Origin: Aeribacillus composti | GTDB taxonomy: Bacteria > Bacillota > Bacilli > Bacillales > Aeribacillaceae | Direction of reading: 5' to 3' | Length of the DNA stretch: 50,332 nt | Assembly (NCBI RefSeq): GCF_007827555.1 | Contig: NZ_VISS01000034.1 | Span: 1-50,332 of the forward strand | Part shown: piece after piece, positions 9,393 to 18,732 of the stretch | Numbering within the stretch: the first letter of the stretch is position 1 | Layout of the letters: the number at the start of each line of letters is the position of its first letter | Position numbers and translations under genes: made by a program | Notes under the pieces: generated by a model | The model's database searches: none | The model's input: the letters and a program-made list of their open reading frames with translations, nothing else | What the model was told of the DNA's origin: nothing

Positions 9393-11012
9393 TCAAACAT
9401 TTCTTTTCTGTGATTTTTCCTCTTCTACTAATATTCTTTTTAATAGTTTTCCAACCGAATTTCTCGGAAGGCTGTCACGAATCTCGAATTCTTTTGGCAC
9501 TTTATATCTTGCTAATTTGGCATAACAAAATCCTTTTAATTCTTCAATGTCCATTTCGCTATTATGTTTCGGAACAATATACGCCTTCACGATTTCCCCT
9601 TCGTTTTGATGAGGAATCCCGACAACTGCTGCTTCTTTTACATTTGGATGCTCATATAAAACGCTTTCGACTTCTTGCGGATATACATTAAATCCGCCAA
9701 CGATGATCATTTCTTTCTTTCTGCCGACAATATAGAAATATCCTTCATCATCCATCATGGCCAAATCCCCTGTATAAAGCCATCCGTTTTGAATAGCCTG
9801 TTTGGTTTCCGCCTCATTGTTCCAGTACCCTTTCATCACTTGCGGCCCTTTAATTAAGAGCTCCCCGATCATTTTCGGACCTAGCTCATGATCATTTTCA
9901 TCGACAATTTTGCAATCTGTAGCCGGCAACGGAATGCCGATGCTTCCAACTACCCGTTTTCCAAATGGCGGATTGCGGTGGGTGGTCGGCGAAGCTTCGG
10001 ACAAGCCGTACCCTTCACCAATTGCCGCTCCTGTCAGCTTTTCAAAACGTCTTAACACCTCCACCGGCAAAGGTGCTGAACCTGAAGTGCAAACTTTTAG
10101 TTTTTTTAAATCATATTGATCGATGTCAGGGTGATTGACAAATGCGTTATACATCTTCGGAACGCCTGGAAATTGACTTGGCCGATATTTCTGTATTTTT
10201 TCAAGAATATCTTGAACGTCAAACTTTTGGAACAACAGTATTTTGGCACCAATGTAAATCCCTAAATTCATCGCACATGTCATCGCATAAACATGATACA
10301 AAGGGATTGCCGTCAAAATGATTTCTTCTCCGAAAATCATTTTATCGCCATACATCAAATAACTTTGAATGACATTGGAGGTTAAATTATAATGTGTCAG
10401 CATCGCACCTTTCATTTTCCCTGTAGTCCCGCCAGTATACTGAATCACTGCCACATCCTCTTTTGCTTGGACATCCGTACATTTTTCAAGCTGTTTAGAA
10501 TAATCTATTAAGGCTTTCAAATCGATAAATTGCCGATCTTTTTCTTCCGTGTTTTTTTGAGAAACGAAGATCTTTTTAAAAGGATATATGTGTTTTGCTT
10601 CTTTTATTTTTATTAAAGCGTTTTCATCAGCCACTATATATGAGATTTGTGAATCAACAATAATTTGCAAAAGCTCCCTAACCGTGTAAAATGGGTTAAT
10701 TTGCACAACGGTTAAACCTAATGCAAGTGCTGCGTAATATGAGATAATATAATGAGGATGGTTGGCAAGCATTAACCCGATTCTTTCCCCTTTTTGAAGC
10801 CCCATTTCGTTCCATGCTGCAGCTAGTTGATCGACTCGGCATTTTAACTCGTTATAAGTGATTTCTTCATTTTCAAAAATGACGGCAATGTTTTTGCCAA
10901 ATCGCTTTGAAGTTTGCTCCAAAAAATTGTATAAAGATACTTCTGGAAAATTGAATGTTGACGGTTGATCTTTATACCATTTGCTCCACGGGCGTCCTTC
11001 TAGCAATTCCAA
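9393..11012 (-). CDS. long-chain acyl-CoA synthetase (AMP-forming), TTG start
   Basis: A 539-residue ANL-family ligase that activates free fatty or related acids with ATP and CoA. The P-loop QYTGGTTGKMKGAML (about residues 190-204), the GYGLSEASPTTH substrate loop, the hinge YTGDLAMMDDEGYFYIVGRK and the C-terminal catalytic Lys in PRNSVGKLLKR are all present. The start is TTG, 8 nt after AGGAGG. As the only ligase in the cluster it probably admits the substrate whose degradation the surrounding genes carry out. Whether that is a straight-chain, branched or aromatic acid is open. Confidence 0.92.
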   Translation of the reverse strand: MELLEGRPWSKWYKDQPSTFNFPEVSLYNFLEQTSKRFGKNIAVIFENEEITYNELKCRVDQLAAAWNEMGLQKGERIGLMLANHPHYIISYYAALALGLTVVQINPFYTVRELLQIIVDSQISYIVADENALIKIKEAKHIYPFKKIFVSQKNTEEKDRQFIDLKALIDYSKQLEKCTDVQAKEDVAVIQYTGGTTGKMKGAMLTHYNLTSNVIQSYLMYGDKMIFGEEIILTAIPLYHVYAMTCAMNLGIYIGAKILLFQKFDVQDILEKIQKYRPSQFPGVPKMYNAFVNHPDIDQYDLKKLKVCTSGSAPLPVEVLRRFEKLTGAAIGEGYGLSEASPTTHRNPPFGKRVVGSIGIPLPATDCKIVDENDHELGPKMIGELLIKGPQVMKGYWNNEAETKQAIQNGWLYTGDLAMMDDEGYFYIVGRKKEMIIVGGFNVYPQEVESVLYEHPNVKEAAVVGIPHQNEGEIVKAYIVPKHNSEMDIEELKGFCYAKLARYKVPKEFEIRDSLPRNSVGKLLKRILVEEEKSQKRNV

Positions 11013-11232
11013 AATTGCAACCTCCTGCGCTTTTTATTGAAGACAAATAGCTTCTTTTCAGTTTATGACCCTTAACGTTCAAAACTGTTCACATCTATGC
11101 CGTTATTTTTTCTGAATTTTCATAAAATTAATTCGTTAGAAGGCACTTCTTTTCCTCTTATCTCGAAACAAAATTGCCAAAAGCTTCCCACCTGAATCCG
11201 ATTCAACCAAAGCATCTAACAGTTCCCCGTTC

Positions 11233-12003
11233 TTACAGAGAACTGCCTCCATCAATTGCGACAATTTGGCCTGTCACATAATTGCTGGCAGGGCTTGCAA
11301 AAAAGAGCACCAATGCCTTTAATGAATCCGTATCCCCGATTTTTCCTAACGGGTTGCGTTTTTTTATTTCGTCTCCTTTTTGGCGAAGGGTATAATCTGT
11401 CATTTTTGTATGGAAAAATCCCGGAGCAATCGCATTAACATAAATGTTGTGCTTTGCCCACTTACGGGCTAGCTCTTTTGTAAAATGATGAATGGCTGCT
11501 TTGCTTACGCTGTAACCGGTCGCATTTAAAATTTCAGGAGATTCAGCTTTTAATCCGGCAACAGAACCAATATTGATAATTTTTCCATATTGTTGTTTAA
11601 TCATATGCTTGCCTGCTTCTTTCGACATGAGGAAAGTACCTGTTATATTCACATCGATCACTTTTTGCCAAGCCTCAAGCGGCATGTCTTCAACATCGGC
11701 TCCCCAAGTTGTGCCGCTATTGTTGATTAAAATATCGATTTTGCCAAAATCATTGATCACCTCGGTTATAAATTGCCGGACGCTTTCTTCATTTTGAACG
11801 AAGCATTGATACCCTTTCGCGTGAATATTGTATTGTTTTTGAATGTTTTCAGCTGTTTGCCTGCAAGTTTCAACCTTTCGGGAACAAATCGCCACATGAC
11901 AGCCTGATGCTGCTAAAGCCTCTGCCATATGTTTTCCCAGCCCGGTCCCGCCGCCGGTAACGACGGCCACTTGATCGCGAATATGAAAAAGTTTATTTAG
12001 CAC
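11233..12003 (-). CDS. short-chain dehydrogenase/reductase
   Basis: A 256-residue SDR with TGGGTGLG (about residues 16-23), NNSG in place of the usual NNAG, and the catalytic YSVSK. It resembles gluconate 5-dehydrogenase / FabG-like proteins. The GTG start lies 20 nt after the stop of the acyl-CoA dehydrogenase gene, and its ribosome site (GGAAAGG) is rather distant, so it is probably translated by coupling. It is in the sigma-54-controlled transcript. Oxidation of a hydroxyacyl-CoA is a reasonable guess; the substrate is not shown by sequence. A 220-bp gap without a clear gene follows before the ligase. Confidence 0.85.
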   Translation of the reverse strand: MLNKLFHIRDQVAVVTGGGTGLGKHMAEALAASGCHVAICSRKVETCRQTAENIQKQYNIHAKGYQCFVQNEESVRQFITEVINDFGKIDILINNSGTTWGADVEDMPLEAWQKVIDVNITGTFLMSKEAGKHMIKQQYGKIINIGSVAGLKAESPEILNATGYSVSKAAIHHFTKELARKWAKHNIYVNAIAPGFFHTKMTDYTLRQKGDEIKKRNPLGKIGDTDSLKALVLFFASPASNYVTGQIVAIDGGSSL

Positions 12004-12023
12004 AAGCCATTCACTGCCTTTCC

Positions 12024-13172
12024 TTAAACTTCTTCGAGAATTTTTCTTGCGATAATGATTCTTTGAATCTCATTGGTTCCTTCATATATTTTTGTAATTC
12101 TGGCATCCCGATAGTACCGTTCAACTGGATATTCCGATACATACCCCATCCCGCCATGAATTTGGACAGCGCGATCTGCAACACGGTTAAAGACTTCAGA
12201 AGCAAATAGTTTGGCCATTGCTGCTTCTTTCATCACATTTTTCCCTTCGTCCACCATCTGTGCGGCCTTTAACGTTAACGTTCGAGCCGCTTCTGTTTCT
12301 GTCGCCATATCCGCAAGCATCCATTGAACCGCTTGAAAATGAGCAATCGGCTTCCCAAACTGGATTCTTTCTTTTGCATAGGCAGCTGACAGCTCAATAA
12401 GCTTATCACACGAGCCGACCGACCTGGCCGCCAGCCCAATCCGTCCTTCTGCCAAAATTTTTAAGGCTGATATATATCCTTTGCCAACCTCGCCAATAAC
12501 GTTTTCTTCTGGAACTATGCAATTTTCCAAAATGACTTGTGCTGTATGAGATCCTCTTAATCCCATTTTTTTATCTTTTTTCCCTATGATTAATCCAGGA
12601 AAATCCCTTTCAACGACAAAGGCTGTAATCCCGCCTTTCGCTCCTTTCTCCTTATCCGTTACCGCAAAAATGGTAAAAATATCAGCTATCGGGGCATTTG
12701 TTATAAAATGTTTGATTCCGTTTAAAACCCAGTAATCTCCCTTCTTTTCCGCCCTTGTTGAAATATTTGTAGCATCCGAACCAGCCCCAGGCTCGGACAA
12801 GGCAAAACAGGCTATTTTTTCTCCGGCCGCCATTGCTGGTAAATATTTTCTTTTTAATTCATCAGAACCGAGCTTCACTAATCCTGTGCTACCGATTCCT
12901 GTATGTGCACTTATCATGCTGACAAAGCCGTTATGCGTACGACCAAGCTGCTCAAGAACGATCGCTTTACCAAGCGTATTTAAACCGATCCCGCCGTACT
13001 CCTCAGGAATACTGATTCCGAACAGGCCCAGTTCTTTCGCTTGATCGATGATATGTTGGGGAATTTGATCCTCTTCTTCTATTTGTTGAGCATATGGTTC
13101 TACTTCATTGTCCACAAACTGCTTCACCATTTGCTTCATCTGGTCGATTTCCTGTATCGTTGTTTCAAGCAT
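12024..13172 (-). CDS. acyl-CoA dehydrogenase, first gene after the sigma-54 promoter
   Basis: A 382-residue acyl-CoA dehydrogenase with ALSEPGAGSDATNIST, AVQIHGGMGYVSEYPVERYYRD and the catalytic Glu in YEGTNEIQ. ATG is preceded by GAGGAGG. It is closer to the copy at 5998-7149 than to the one at 3407-4585. Its upstream region carries a -24/-12 promoter and paired inverted repeats, and the gene before that encodes a sigma-54 activator, so transcription is expected to depend on SigL and on the inducer sensed by that activator. It probably feeds electrons to the ETF of the same locus. Confidence 0.93.
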   Translation of the reverse strand: MLETTIQEIDQMKQMVKQFVDNEVEPYAQQIEEEDQIPQHIIDQAKELGLFGISIPEEYGGIGLNTLGKAIVLEQLGRTHNGFVSMISAHTGIGSTGLVKLGSDELKRKYLPAMAAGEKIACFALSEPGAGSDATNISTRAEKKGDYWVLNGIKHFITNAPIADIFTIFAVTDKEKGAKGGITAFVVERDFPGLIIGKKDKKMGLRGSHTAQVILENCIVPEENVIGEVGKGYISALKILAEGRIGLAARSVGSCDKLIELSAAYAKERIQFGKPIAHFQAVQWMLADMATETEAARTLTLKAAQMVDEGKNVMKEAAMAKLFASEVFNRVADRAVQIHGGMGYVSEYPVERYYRDARITKIYEGTNEIQRIIIARKILEEV

Positions 13173-13208
13173 GCAGCTTCCTCCTCAACAAGTTTTCATT
13201 TTTTTATA

Positions 13209-13225
13209 AGCAATAAGCGTGCCAA
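13209..13225 (-). promoter_or_regulatory. sigma-54 (SigL) -24/-12 promoter
   Basis: On the minus strand the bases read TTGGCACGCTTATTGCT, which matches the TGGCACG-N4-TTGCW consensus. The invariant GG (13223-13222) and GC (13211-13210) dinucleotides are exactly 12 bp apart. Transcription would begin near 13198, 26 nt before the acyl-CoA dehydrogenase start codon. Confidence 0.9.
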
Positions 13226-13329
13226 TGGCACATGATCGTTTTATTGCTTTTTTCCGAAATGCAGCGGGGGAAAATAATTCATAAATAAATCACTTTGTAG
13301 AAAAGTCTTTATTTCTCGGAAAAATATTT

Positions 13330-13366
13330 GATTCAAATATGAATCGATCAAATCAGTTTTGATTCA
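13330..13366. promoter_or_regulatory. paired inverted repeats, probable activator (UAS) site
   Basis: GATTCA-N4-TGAATC (13330-13345) is followed by a second GATTCA (13361-13366) that forms a wider dyad with the shared TGAATC half. The cluster lies about 130-165 bp upstream of the predicted sigma-54 start site, a normal distance for an enhancer bound by the adjacent activator. Binding is inferred from position only. Confidence 0.55.
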
Positions 13367-13404
13367 CAAAAAAACTCCAATCCTTTCTTGAAAAAGATTG
13401 GAGT
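13367..13404 (-). terminator. rho-independent terminator of the sigma-54 activator gene
   Basis: A perfect 9-bp stem ACTCCAATC / GATTGGAGT (13374-13404) is followed on the minus strand by seven T residues. It ends the activator transcript before the divergently controlled sigma-54 promoter region downstream. Confidence 0.9.
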
Positions 13405-13456
13405 AAATTTATTTTTATCAGCATTGTTTAAGAGGAGTATAAATGATCTTTGCATG

Positions 13457-15133
13457 CTAGTTTTCATGACCATTTATATTTAAGTTGTATTTTCTCAGCT
13501 TTCGAACCACTGTTGGCTGACTCGTTTGCAGTGCTTCCGCTATTTCATACGTCGTTTTATATTTTTTACAAGCCATTCTTAAAATATTCTTTTCAGCTTG
13601 CTCCATCGCTTCCTTTAAAGATGGAATATTCGAATGGAACGTATTTTCATTTTGATATTCCGGCGGCAAATGATGAACCTTTAACAATTGATCCCGATTT
13701 ACGAGCACAATTCTTTCAATCAAATTGGACAGCTCGCGAATGTTTCCCGGCCAATGGTAATGGTAAAAAAAGTCTTTTAATTCAGGGTCTATTTTCTTTT
13801 GCTTCCGATATTTTTTGTTTACATTTCGCAAAAACACTTCTACTAATGGCAAAATGTCCTCTTTTCTTTCTCTTAGAGGAGGGATGTGAATCGGGACGAC
13901 ATTTAAACGATAAAATAAATCTTCTCGAAACTCCCCTTTTTTGACCATTTCTTTCAAATCACGATTTGTTGCTGCAATAATTCTCACGTCTACCTTTTTT
14001 GTTTTCGTACCACCCAACCTTTGTACTTCTCTTTCTTGAATCACGCGCAATAATTTGACTTGCAAGTTTAATGGCAATTCTCCCACTTCGTCTAAAAACA
14101 GCACGCCCTTGTCAGCCGCCTCAAACAAACCTTGTTTTCCCTTTGCATTCGCTCCGGTAAAAGCGCCGCCTTCATATCCAAAAAGCTCAGATTCCAATAA
14201 TTCAGGGGGAATGGCTCCGCAATTGACCTTAACAAATTCCCCTTTAAACCTTCTTTCGCTATTGTCATAAATATGCCGAGCCAACACATCCTTCCCAACG
14301 CCCGTTTCGCCTAAAATCAATACGGTTGCATCTACATTGATAATTCGATTGGCAGTGTCGTAAATGAATTTCATCTGCTGGCTATTGACAACGACATCAT
14401 GCTCATCTTCCTTGTTTCTTTTTAATCGGTCAATCTCTTTTTTATATGTCTCATTTAATTCATTTGCTTTTTTTAAGGCTTTCTGGAGCTCATTTAATTC
14501 GGACAAGTCGCGAATATTTGTGACAACTCCCTCAACTTCGCCGTTTTCGTTAAAAATCGGATTGCCTGTTAACAATGTTTCTCTTCCTGAATAGTTTAGT
14601 TGGACAACTGACACCGTTCTTTTTGTTTTCAAAACTTTATGAGTTACAGAGTCTTTTAAAATCCCTCTCTTTTGGAGATAATCTACCTTTTTCCCAATAT
14701 AGTATTCTTTTGGAATTCCAGTAATTCGTTCGATTGCCGAATTCGTTTTAATCGTAACACCTTCTTTATCCGTAATATAAATGCCGTCGTAAGAGTTTTC
14801 GATAATGGCGTCTAATTCACGGTTAAGGCGATGGGTCTCTTTTAACTCATCAAGCAATGAAATTAAATCTAAGGAAAAAGTCCCTATATAAAAGAAATGT
14901 TGAGATTCTTCTATTTTCGTTTTCAGAAACATGCAGCTTTTCCCTTCCACCTCCGTTCGCACAACTTTTCCATGTTTGAATTCTTCCCATATATGAAATA
15001 TGTCGTGTATTTTTTTATGTTTAGTAGAAGTACGGACGTATTCATTGAATACTTCGTTGCCAAAGAGGATTTCTTCGTTGGGGGACATGACAAAATAGGG
15101 AAAGGGGATTTGAAATTGAACGGCTGAGCTCAT
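13457..15133 (-). CDS. sigma-54-dependent transcriptional activator with PAS sensor
   Basis: A 558-residue enhancer-binding protein of the RocR/BkdR/AcoR style. An N-terminal sensor segment (about 1-105) is followed by a PAS domain (about 106-215: AIIENSYDGIYITDKEG, ending VVTNIRDLSELNELQ), a coiled linker, an AAA+ domain (about 240-480) and a Fis-like helix-turn-helix near 515-550. Walker A is GETGVGKD, the sigma-54 contact loop GAFTGA is intact, and the DEVGELP Walker B segment is present. ATG follows AGAGGTGG. No receiver domain is seen, so it probably senses a ligand directly. It likely switches on the SigL promoter just downstream and so the acyl-CoA genes. Confidence 0.93.
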   Translation of the reverse strand: MSSAVQFQIPFPYFVMSPNEEILFGNEVFNEYVRTSTKHKKIHDIFHIWEEFKHGKVVRTEVEGKSCMFLKTKIEESQHFFYIGTFSLDLISLLDELKETHRLNRELDAIIENSYDGIYITDKEGVTIKTNSAIERITGIPKEYYIGKKVDYLQKRGILKDSVTHKVLKTKRTVSVVQLNYSGRETLLTGNPIFNENGEVEGVVTNIRDLSELNELQKALKKANELNETYKKEIDRLKRNKEDEHDVVVNSQQMKFIYDTANRIINVDATVLILGETGVGKDVLARHIYDNSERRFKGEFVKVNCGAIPPELLESELFGYEGGAFTGANAKGKQGLFEAADKGVLFLDEVGELPLNLQVKLLRVIQEREVQRLGGTKTKKVDVRIIAATNRDLKEMVKKGEFREDLFYRLNVVPIHIPPLRERKEDILPLVEVFLRNVNKKYRKQKKIDPELKDFFYHYHWPGNIRELSNLIERIVLVNRDQLLKVHHLPPEYQNENTFHSNIPSLKEAMEQAEKNILRMACKKYKTTYEIAEALQTSQPTVVRKLRKYNLNINGHEN

Positions 15134-15292
15134 CTAACCACCTCTATCTCACAGTTTCGCGGATTTTTTAGGTTGGCGATTTTTCGCCTCTTTACATATA
15201 TTTGATTTACGAACCAGTTTCTACAAAAAATGTGGATGATTATTAAAAGAATACAATACTTTAATGATTTAGTAAATAATCCCAATACACAT

Positions 15293-15333
15293 GAAAAAAC
15301 CCCATTTGGATGGAGTGATCCAAACGAGGTTTT
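15293..15333 (-). terminator. terminator after ureH
   Basis: AAAACCTCGTTTGGAT pairs imperfectly with ATCCAAATGGGGTTTT around a short loop and runs into TTTTTTC on the minus strand. It closes the urease operon 16 bp after the ureH stop. Confidence 0.85.
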
Positions 15334-15348
15334 AAGCAATTAATCGAT

Positions 15349-15981
15349 TTATATAAACAATCCGTCTTTAAAGCCGATTTCATAAATATAAAAGGTGCCG
15401 TATAATATACTAATTGCTCCGGCAAGCGAGCAAATGAACGGAACATATTTTTTCACTTTGCTTCCGAGAATAAACGGCAGGCCGAGAATGGTTGTAAAAC
15501 AAAACATGCCGATGATCGTCCCGACTCCGAAAATGCAGATGTATAAAAACGCTTGAAAATAGCTTTCAACAGTTGTCATCGTTAACAGCACCATTGCCGC
15601 GCTTCCTGCCAAACCGTGAATAAAACCGATGATCAATGATTTAATATTTGTATATTCCGTTTCATCGTTTCGCGCCAGTTTGTGCCTACCATCGCGAAGA
15701 CTTAAAATTCCTAAAATCACTAACATAATCCCGACGAATAATTCCAATGTCAATGAAACCTTCTCCGGAATAGCTGTTTTTAATCCGATCACGATCATCC
15801 CGATCAACAAAAGGGTAGCGGTGTGTCCAATTCCCCAATATACTCCTGTTAAACTGGATTTCTTTAAAGTTTTTGTCCTGCTGGCAATTGTGGACACAGC
15901 AATCACATGATCCGGTTCAGTTGCATGTTTCATCCCGAGAATCAATCCGAAAAAAAGCACGGATAAAAAATTGACTGACAC
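15349..15981 (-). CDS. ureH: nickel permease UreH
   Basis: A polytopic membrane protein of about 210 residues with six or so hydrophobic segments. The first segment holds HATEPDH, the HX4DH nickel-binding signature of the NiCoT/UreH transporter group. It would import Ni(II) for urease maturation. The gene closes the ureABCEFGDH order known from the thermophilic Bacillus sp. TB-90. The start is taken as the second GTG (15981), since AGAGGTG lies 6 nt before it while the first GTG is part of that ribosome site. Confidence 0.88.
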   Translation of the reverse strand: MSVNFLSVLFFGLILGMKHATEPDHVIAVSTIASRTKTLKKSSLTGVYWGIGHTATLLLIGMIVIGLKTAIPEKVSLTLELFVGIMLVILGILSLRDGRHKLARNDETEYTNIKSLIIGFIHGLAGSAAMVLLTMTTVESYFQAFLYICIFGVGTIIGMFCFTTILGLPFILGSKVKKYVPFICSLAGAISILYGTFYIYEIGFKDGLFI

Positions 15982-16007
15982 ATTTTTCACCTCTTCTATT
16001 TATCTCT

Positions 16008-16817
16008 TTAATATTTTCGTAATAGGATTGGAGGTTCTTTTAATAGATAAGCTCTCGCCAATCGGTGAACTTCCAAAAACAGCCCCTCAATGTGATCGGT
16101 ATGGTTTCCTAAAATTCTAATCATAAAGGCAGATGGCAAAAATCTTGAAATGCCGATCCGTCCATCAAACGGTCCTCCCTGCAAATGGCATGAAATCTTT
16201 TCCATTAATTTATCATCCACTTCGTCAGAAATAACGAGGAACGAACCGTAATGTGTATAGCCTACCATATTCAATAATTGATCAATTCCCCGATCCCCTT
16301 GTTGATAAAAATGATCGAACAAAATCAATCGATTTTCCTTATAAACTTTTAATTTTAGCCGAATTGCATCGAAACAGAACGGCTGCCCGGTTTCAGACCA
16401 GCCCGGCGTAATAATTTCTTTGTACAAAAAGGCTGCACCCTTTTCCATATGGACGATGGTTTCCTGCTCAAAGCGAGCCTGTTCATAAACGATCAACGGA
16501 TCTGACAAACATTCCAGCACGCTGTCTTTTTGCAATGTAAACAAGAATTTCTGCTTGACAGGTTTTTTCGGTGTTTTATAAATTTTCGTTGAAGATTGTG
16601 ACGTCACCGCAAGCCTTGCCTTTTCACCTAAGGAAATTTCTTGTGCGTATTCATCCCCGTCTACACATCCGCCGCCGACATGAATCACATAAACGATCGG
16701 TATCGACGATTCCGTATAGACCGGCTTTGTCATTTTCAAAGCTCCCTGAAAAAAGTGATCCGTAATTACGGTCCGCTCCCCTTTTTGCTCCGCGCGAATC
16801 TGCAAAATTCCTTCCAT
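16008..16817 (-). CDS. ureD: urease accessory protein UreD
   Basis: A 269-residue UreD (the UreH of enteric nomenclature). It binds apo-urease and recruits UreF and UreG to build the nickel centre. Family features visible are HVGGGCVDGDEY (about residues 46-57), TSQSSTKIYKT and the FDHFYQQGD segment. It begins 3 nt after the ureG stop with a weak ribosome site, so translation is probably coupled to ureG. Confidence 0.93.
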   Translation of the reverse strand: MEGILQIRAEQKGERTVITDHFFQGALKMTKPVYTESSIPIVYVIHVGGGCVDGDEYAQEISLGEKARLAVTSQSSTKIYKTPKKPVKQKFLFTLQKDSVLECLSDPLIVYEQARFEQETIVHMEKGAAFLYKEIITPGWSETGQPFCFDAIRLKLKVYKENRLILFDHFYQQGDRGIDQLLNMVGYTHYGSFLVISDEVDDKLMEKISCHLQGGPFDGRIGISRFLPSAFMIRILGNHTDHIEGLFLEVHRLARAYLLKEPPILLRKY

Positions 16818-16819
16818 TT

Positions 16820-17428
16820 CTACAACCCTGCCAGCAGCGCATTTCGTTTAATCCAATTGATCACATTATCCAAACCAATTTCTTCCTTTAAATTAGTAAA
16901 AAAGAACGGCCGCTCCCCCCGCATCATTTTCGTATCTTGTTCCATGATTTCAAGACTTGCACCGACATAAGGAGCGAGGTCGATTTTATTGATGATAAAC
17001 AAATCAGACTTAATCATCCCTTGTCCCCCTTTTCTTGGGATTTTTTCCCCTTGGGCAACATCAATAATATAAATGGAGAAATCGACTAATTCCGGGCTGA
17101 AGGTTGCCGCTAAGTTATCTCCACCGCTTTCAACAAAAATCATATCTAAATCCTCGTGTCTTTCTTTTAACTCATCAATTGCCGCAAAATTCATCGATGC
17201 ATCCTCACGAATGGCCGTATGGGGACAGCCGCCTGTTTCGACGCCGATAATCCGATCCTCCGGAAGAACGCTGTTTTTTATTAAAAATAAGGCATCCTCT
17301 TTTGTATAAATATCATTAGTGACAACAGCAACACTGAATTCCTTTGACAAATAGCGAGTCAATTTTTCCACTAGCAGCGTTTTGCCGGCTCCTACTGGCC
17401 CTCCAATTCCGATTCGTATAGGTTCCAT
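16820..17428 (-). CDS. ureG: urease accessory GTPase UreG
   Basis: A 202-residue SIMIBI GTPase that delivers nickel to urease. The P-loop is GGPVGAGKT (about residues 9-17), the metal-binding Cys-Pro-His lies in [15 protein letters not shown], and NKID gives guanine specificity. A 167-bp non-coding gap upstream separates it from ureF, unusual in an otherwise tight operon. That gap contains two small stems (one at 17555-17584) and no ribosome-bound small gene that I can see. Confidence 0.96.
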   Translation of the reverse strand: MEPIRIGIGGPVGAGKTLLVEKLTRYLSKEFSVAVVTNDIYTKEDALFLIKNSVLPEDRIIGVETGGCPHTAIREDASMNFAAIDELKERHEDLDMIFVESGGDNLAATFSPELVDFSIYIIDVAQGEKIPRKGGQGMIKSDLFIINKIDLAPYVGASLEIMEQDTKMMRGERPFFFTNLKEEIGLDNVINWIKRNALLAGL

Positions 17429-17595
17429 TTCGACTGATTCGGGATTAGCCCCAAATCTTTCCCCCCTTAACTTTTGATCAAGCTTTGCAGTTTTTTTTGA
17501 AAAGAAGCAGATCGCTTCTTACGCTTTCCAACCTTTTCGCTTCAGCCAAGCATGCAGAGAGTTTGTAAAAATAATGAAACTCTGAAAACAGTCTG

Positions 17596-18279
17596 TTAAG
17601 ACATAAAAAGTCTTACATGCAATTGCTCATGCCTCATTTGTGCAATTTCAAGGCCAGGTAATTGCGCACCTAAATCGTCGATCGATAGTTTGCCAATTTT
17701 TAAAACAGCTCTCCTCACATCCTCCTGCAAATCTTTTAATAGCAGCTGCCCTTCTTTTTGACCGATCGGAATGCCGCGGACTCCGTTTTGTACAAGCGTT
17801 TGAATAGTGGAATACAAATACGTTACAAGCGTTGTTTTTTCATCCGCTCCTATTTTTATCCCGACAATGGCAAAAACGAGAGCCGCATGTCCGTAAAGCT
17901 CCTTCGCTTTTATTTTTTGAGCATATTGTTGCAGTGTTGGATGAGGGTAAATATTTAAACAAAGCTTCAGCATTTGCTCGCCAATTCTTCGGTTTCCTTC
18001 TTTCGTTTCTTTAGCCATTGAGCTGGCGTAAAGAATCTCATCCAGCTTCCAAAGCTCCTCTTGTTTCCCTTCTTTTTCAAATTGATATGCAAGCCGGCAA
18101 GCCAGTCCGTCCGTATAGACGAGCTGCTTGTCAATGTACGTTTTTAAAAAACTTTTAAATGTACTTGCATCTTTTATTTTCTGCTCAACAATATATGTTT
18201 CGAATCCGAACGAGTGGGAGAAGGCTCCGGAAGGAAAGTTTGAATCGCATATCTGCAATAAAGGCAGCCAATCAATCAT
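17596..18279 (-). CDS. ureF: urease accessory protein UreF
   Basis: An all-helical UreF of about 227 residues that bridges UreD and UreG during nickel insertion. The signature [22 protein letters not shown] lies at the N terminus, and GIPIGQ is near residue 175. I chose ATG at 18279, which overlaps the ureE stop as ATGATTGA. An in-frame ATG at 18297 lacks a ribosome site. The coupling implies co-translation with ureE. Confidence 0.92.
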   Translation of the reverse strand: MIDWLPLLQICDSNFPSGAFSHSFGFETYIVEQKIKDASTFKSFLKTYIDKQLVYTDGLACRLAYQFEKEGKQEELWKLDEILYASSMAKETKEGNRRIGEQMLKLCLNIYPHPTLQQYAQKIKAKELYGHAALVFAIVGIKIGADEKTTLVTYLYSTIQTLVQNGVRGIPIGQKEGQLLLKDLQEDVRRAVLKIGKLSIDDLGAQLPGLEIAQMRHEQLHVRLFMS

Positions 18280-18721
18280 GGTGATGATGTCCGACATATC
18301 GAAAAGGTTGTTTTATTTTTCGTTTCTCCCGTTTGCAAGGAATGTTCAGCTCGTTTGCAAGTTGTTCTACAAGATGATCGTATTGCACGATCATTTCATT
18401 TCCTTCAAACTGAGCCGGCAAATGTCTGTTGCCGATTTGATGTGCAATTTCTCCCATCTCTTTCAGCGTAGCCGGACAAATGACAAGGACATCTTCAGGC
18501 AGGACAGAAATAATGATCATATTGTTTTCATCTTCATATAAAATGTCACCATCTTCCAGCTTCTTTTCTTCCTTTAAACGAATCCCTATTTCGTTCCCGT
18601 GGTCTGTTTTCACTCGTTGAATTCTTTTGAGCAGATCATCGCTTCTTAAATAGACGCGCTCCACATGTTTTTCCTTTACTGCTTTTGCATAAATATTTCC
18701 AAGTATTTCTTTAATAATCAT
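18272..18721 (-). CDS. ureE: urease accessory nickel metallochaperone UreE
   Basis: A 149-residue UreE. The N-terminal peptide-binding domain is followed by the metal-binding domain (about residues 75-140), and the C terminus ends in a short histidine cluster (GHHHHD) that would bind Ni(II). The His tail is far shorter than in enteric UreE. ATG follows AGGTGAAG. It sits 11 bp after ureC. Confidence 0.94.
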   Translation of the reverse strand: MIIKEILGNIYAKAVKEKHVERVYLRSDDLLKRIQRVKTDHGNEIGIRLKEEKKLEDGDILYEDENNMIIISVLPEDVLVICPATLKEMGEIAHQIGNRHLPAQFEGNEMIVQYDHLVEQLANELNIPCKREKRKIKQPFRYVGHHHHD

Positions 18722-18732
18722 CCGTCTTCACC

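Noticed and set aside
9032-9691. 219-codon plus-strand frame across etfB and the acyl-CoA ligase end
   Set aside because: It covers two secure minus-strand genes and is rich in Phe, Leu and Ser, as expected of antisense AT-rich DNA.
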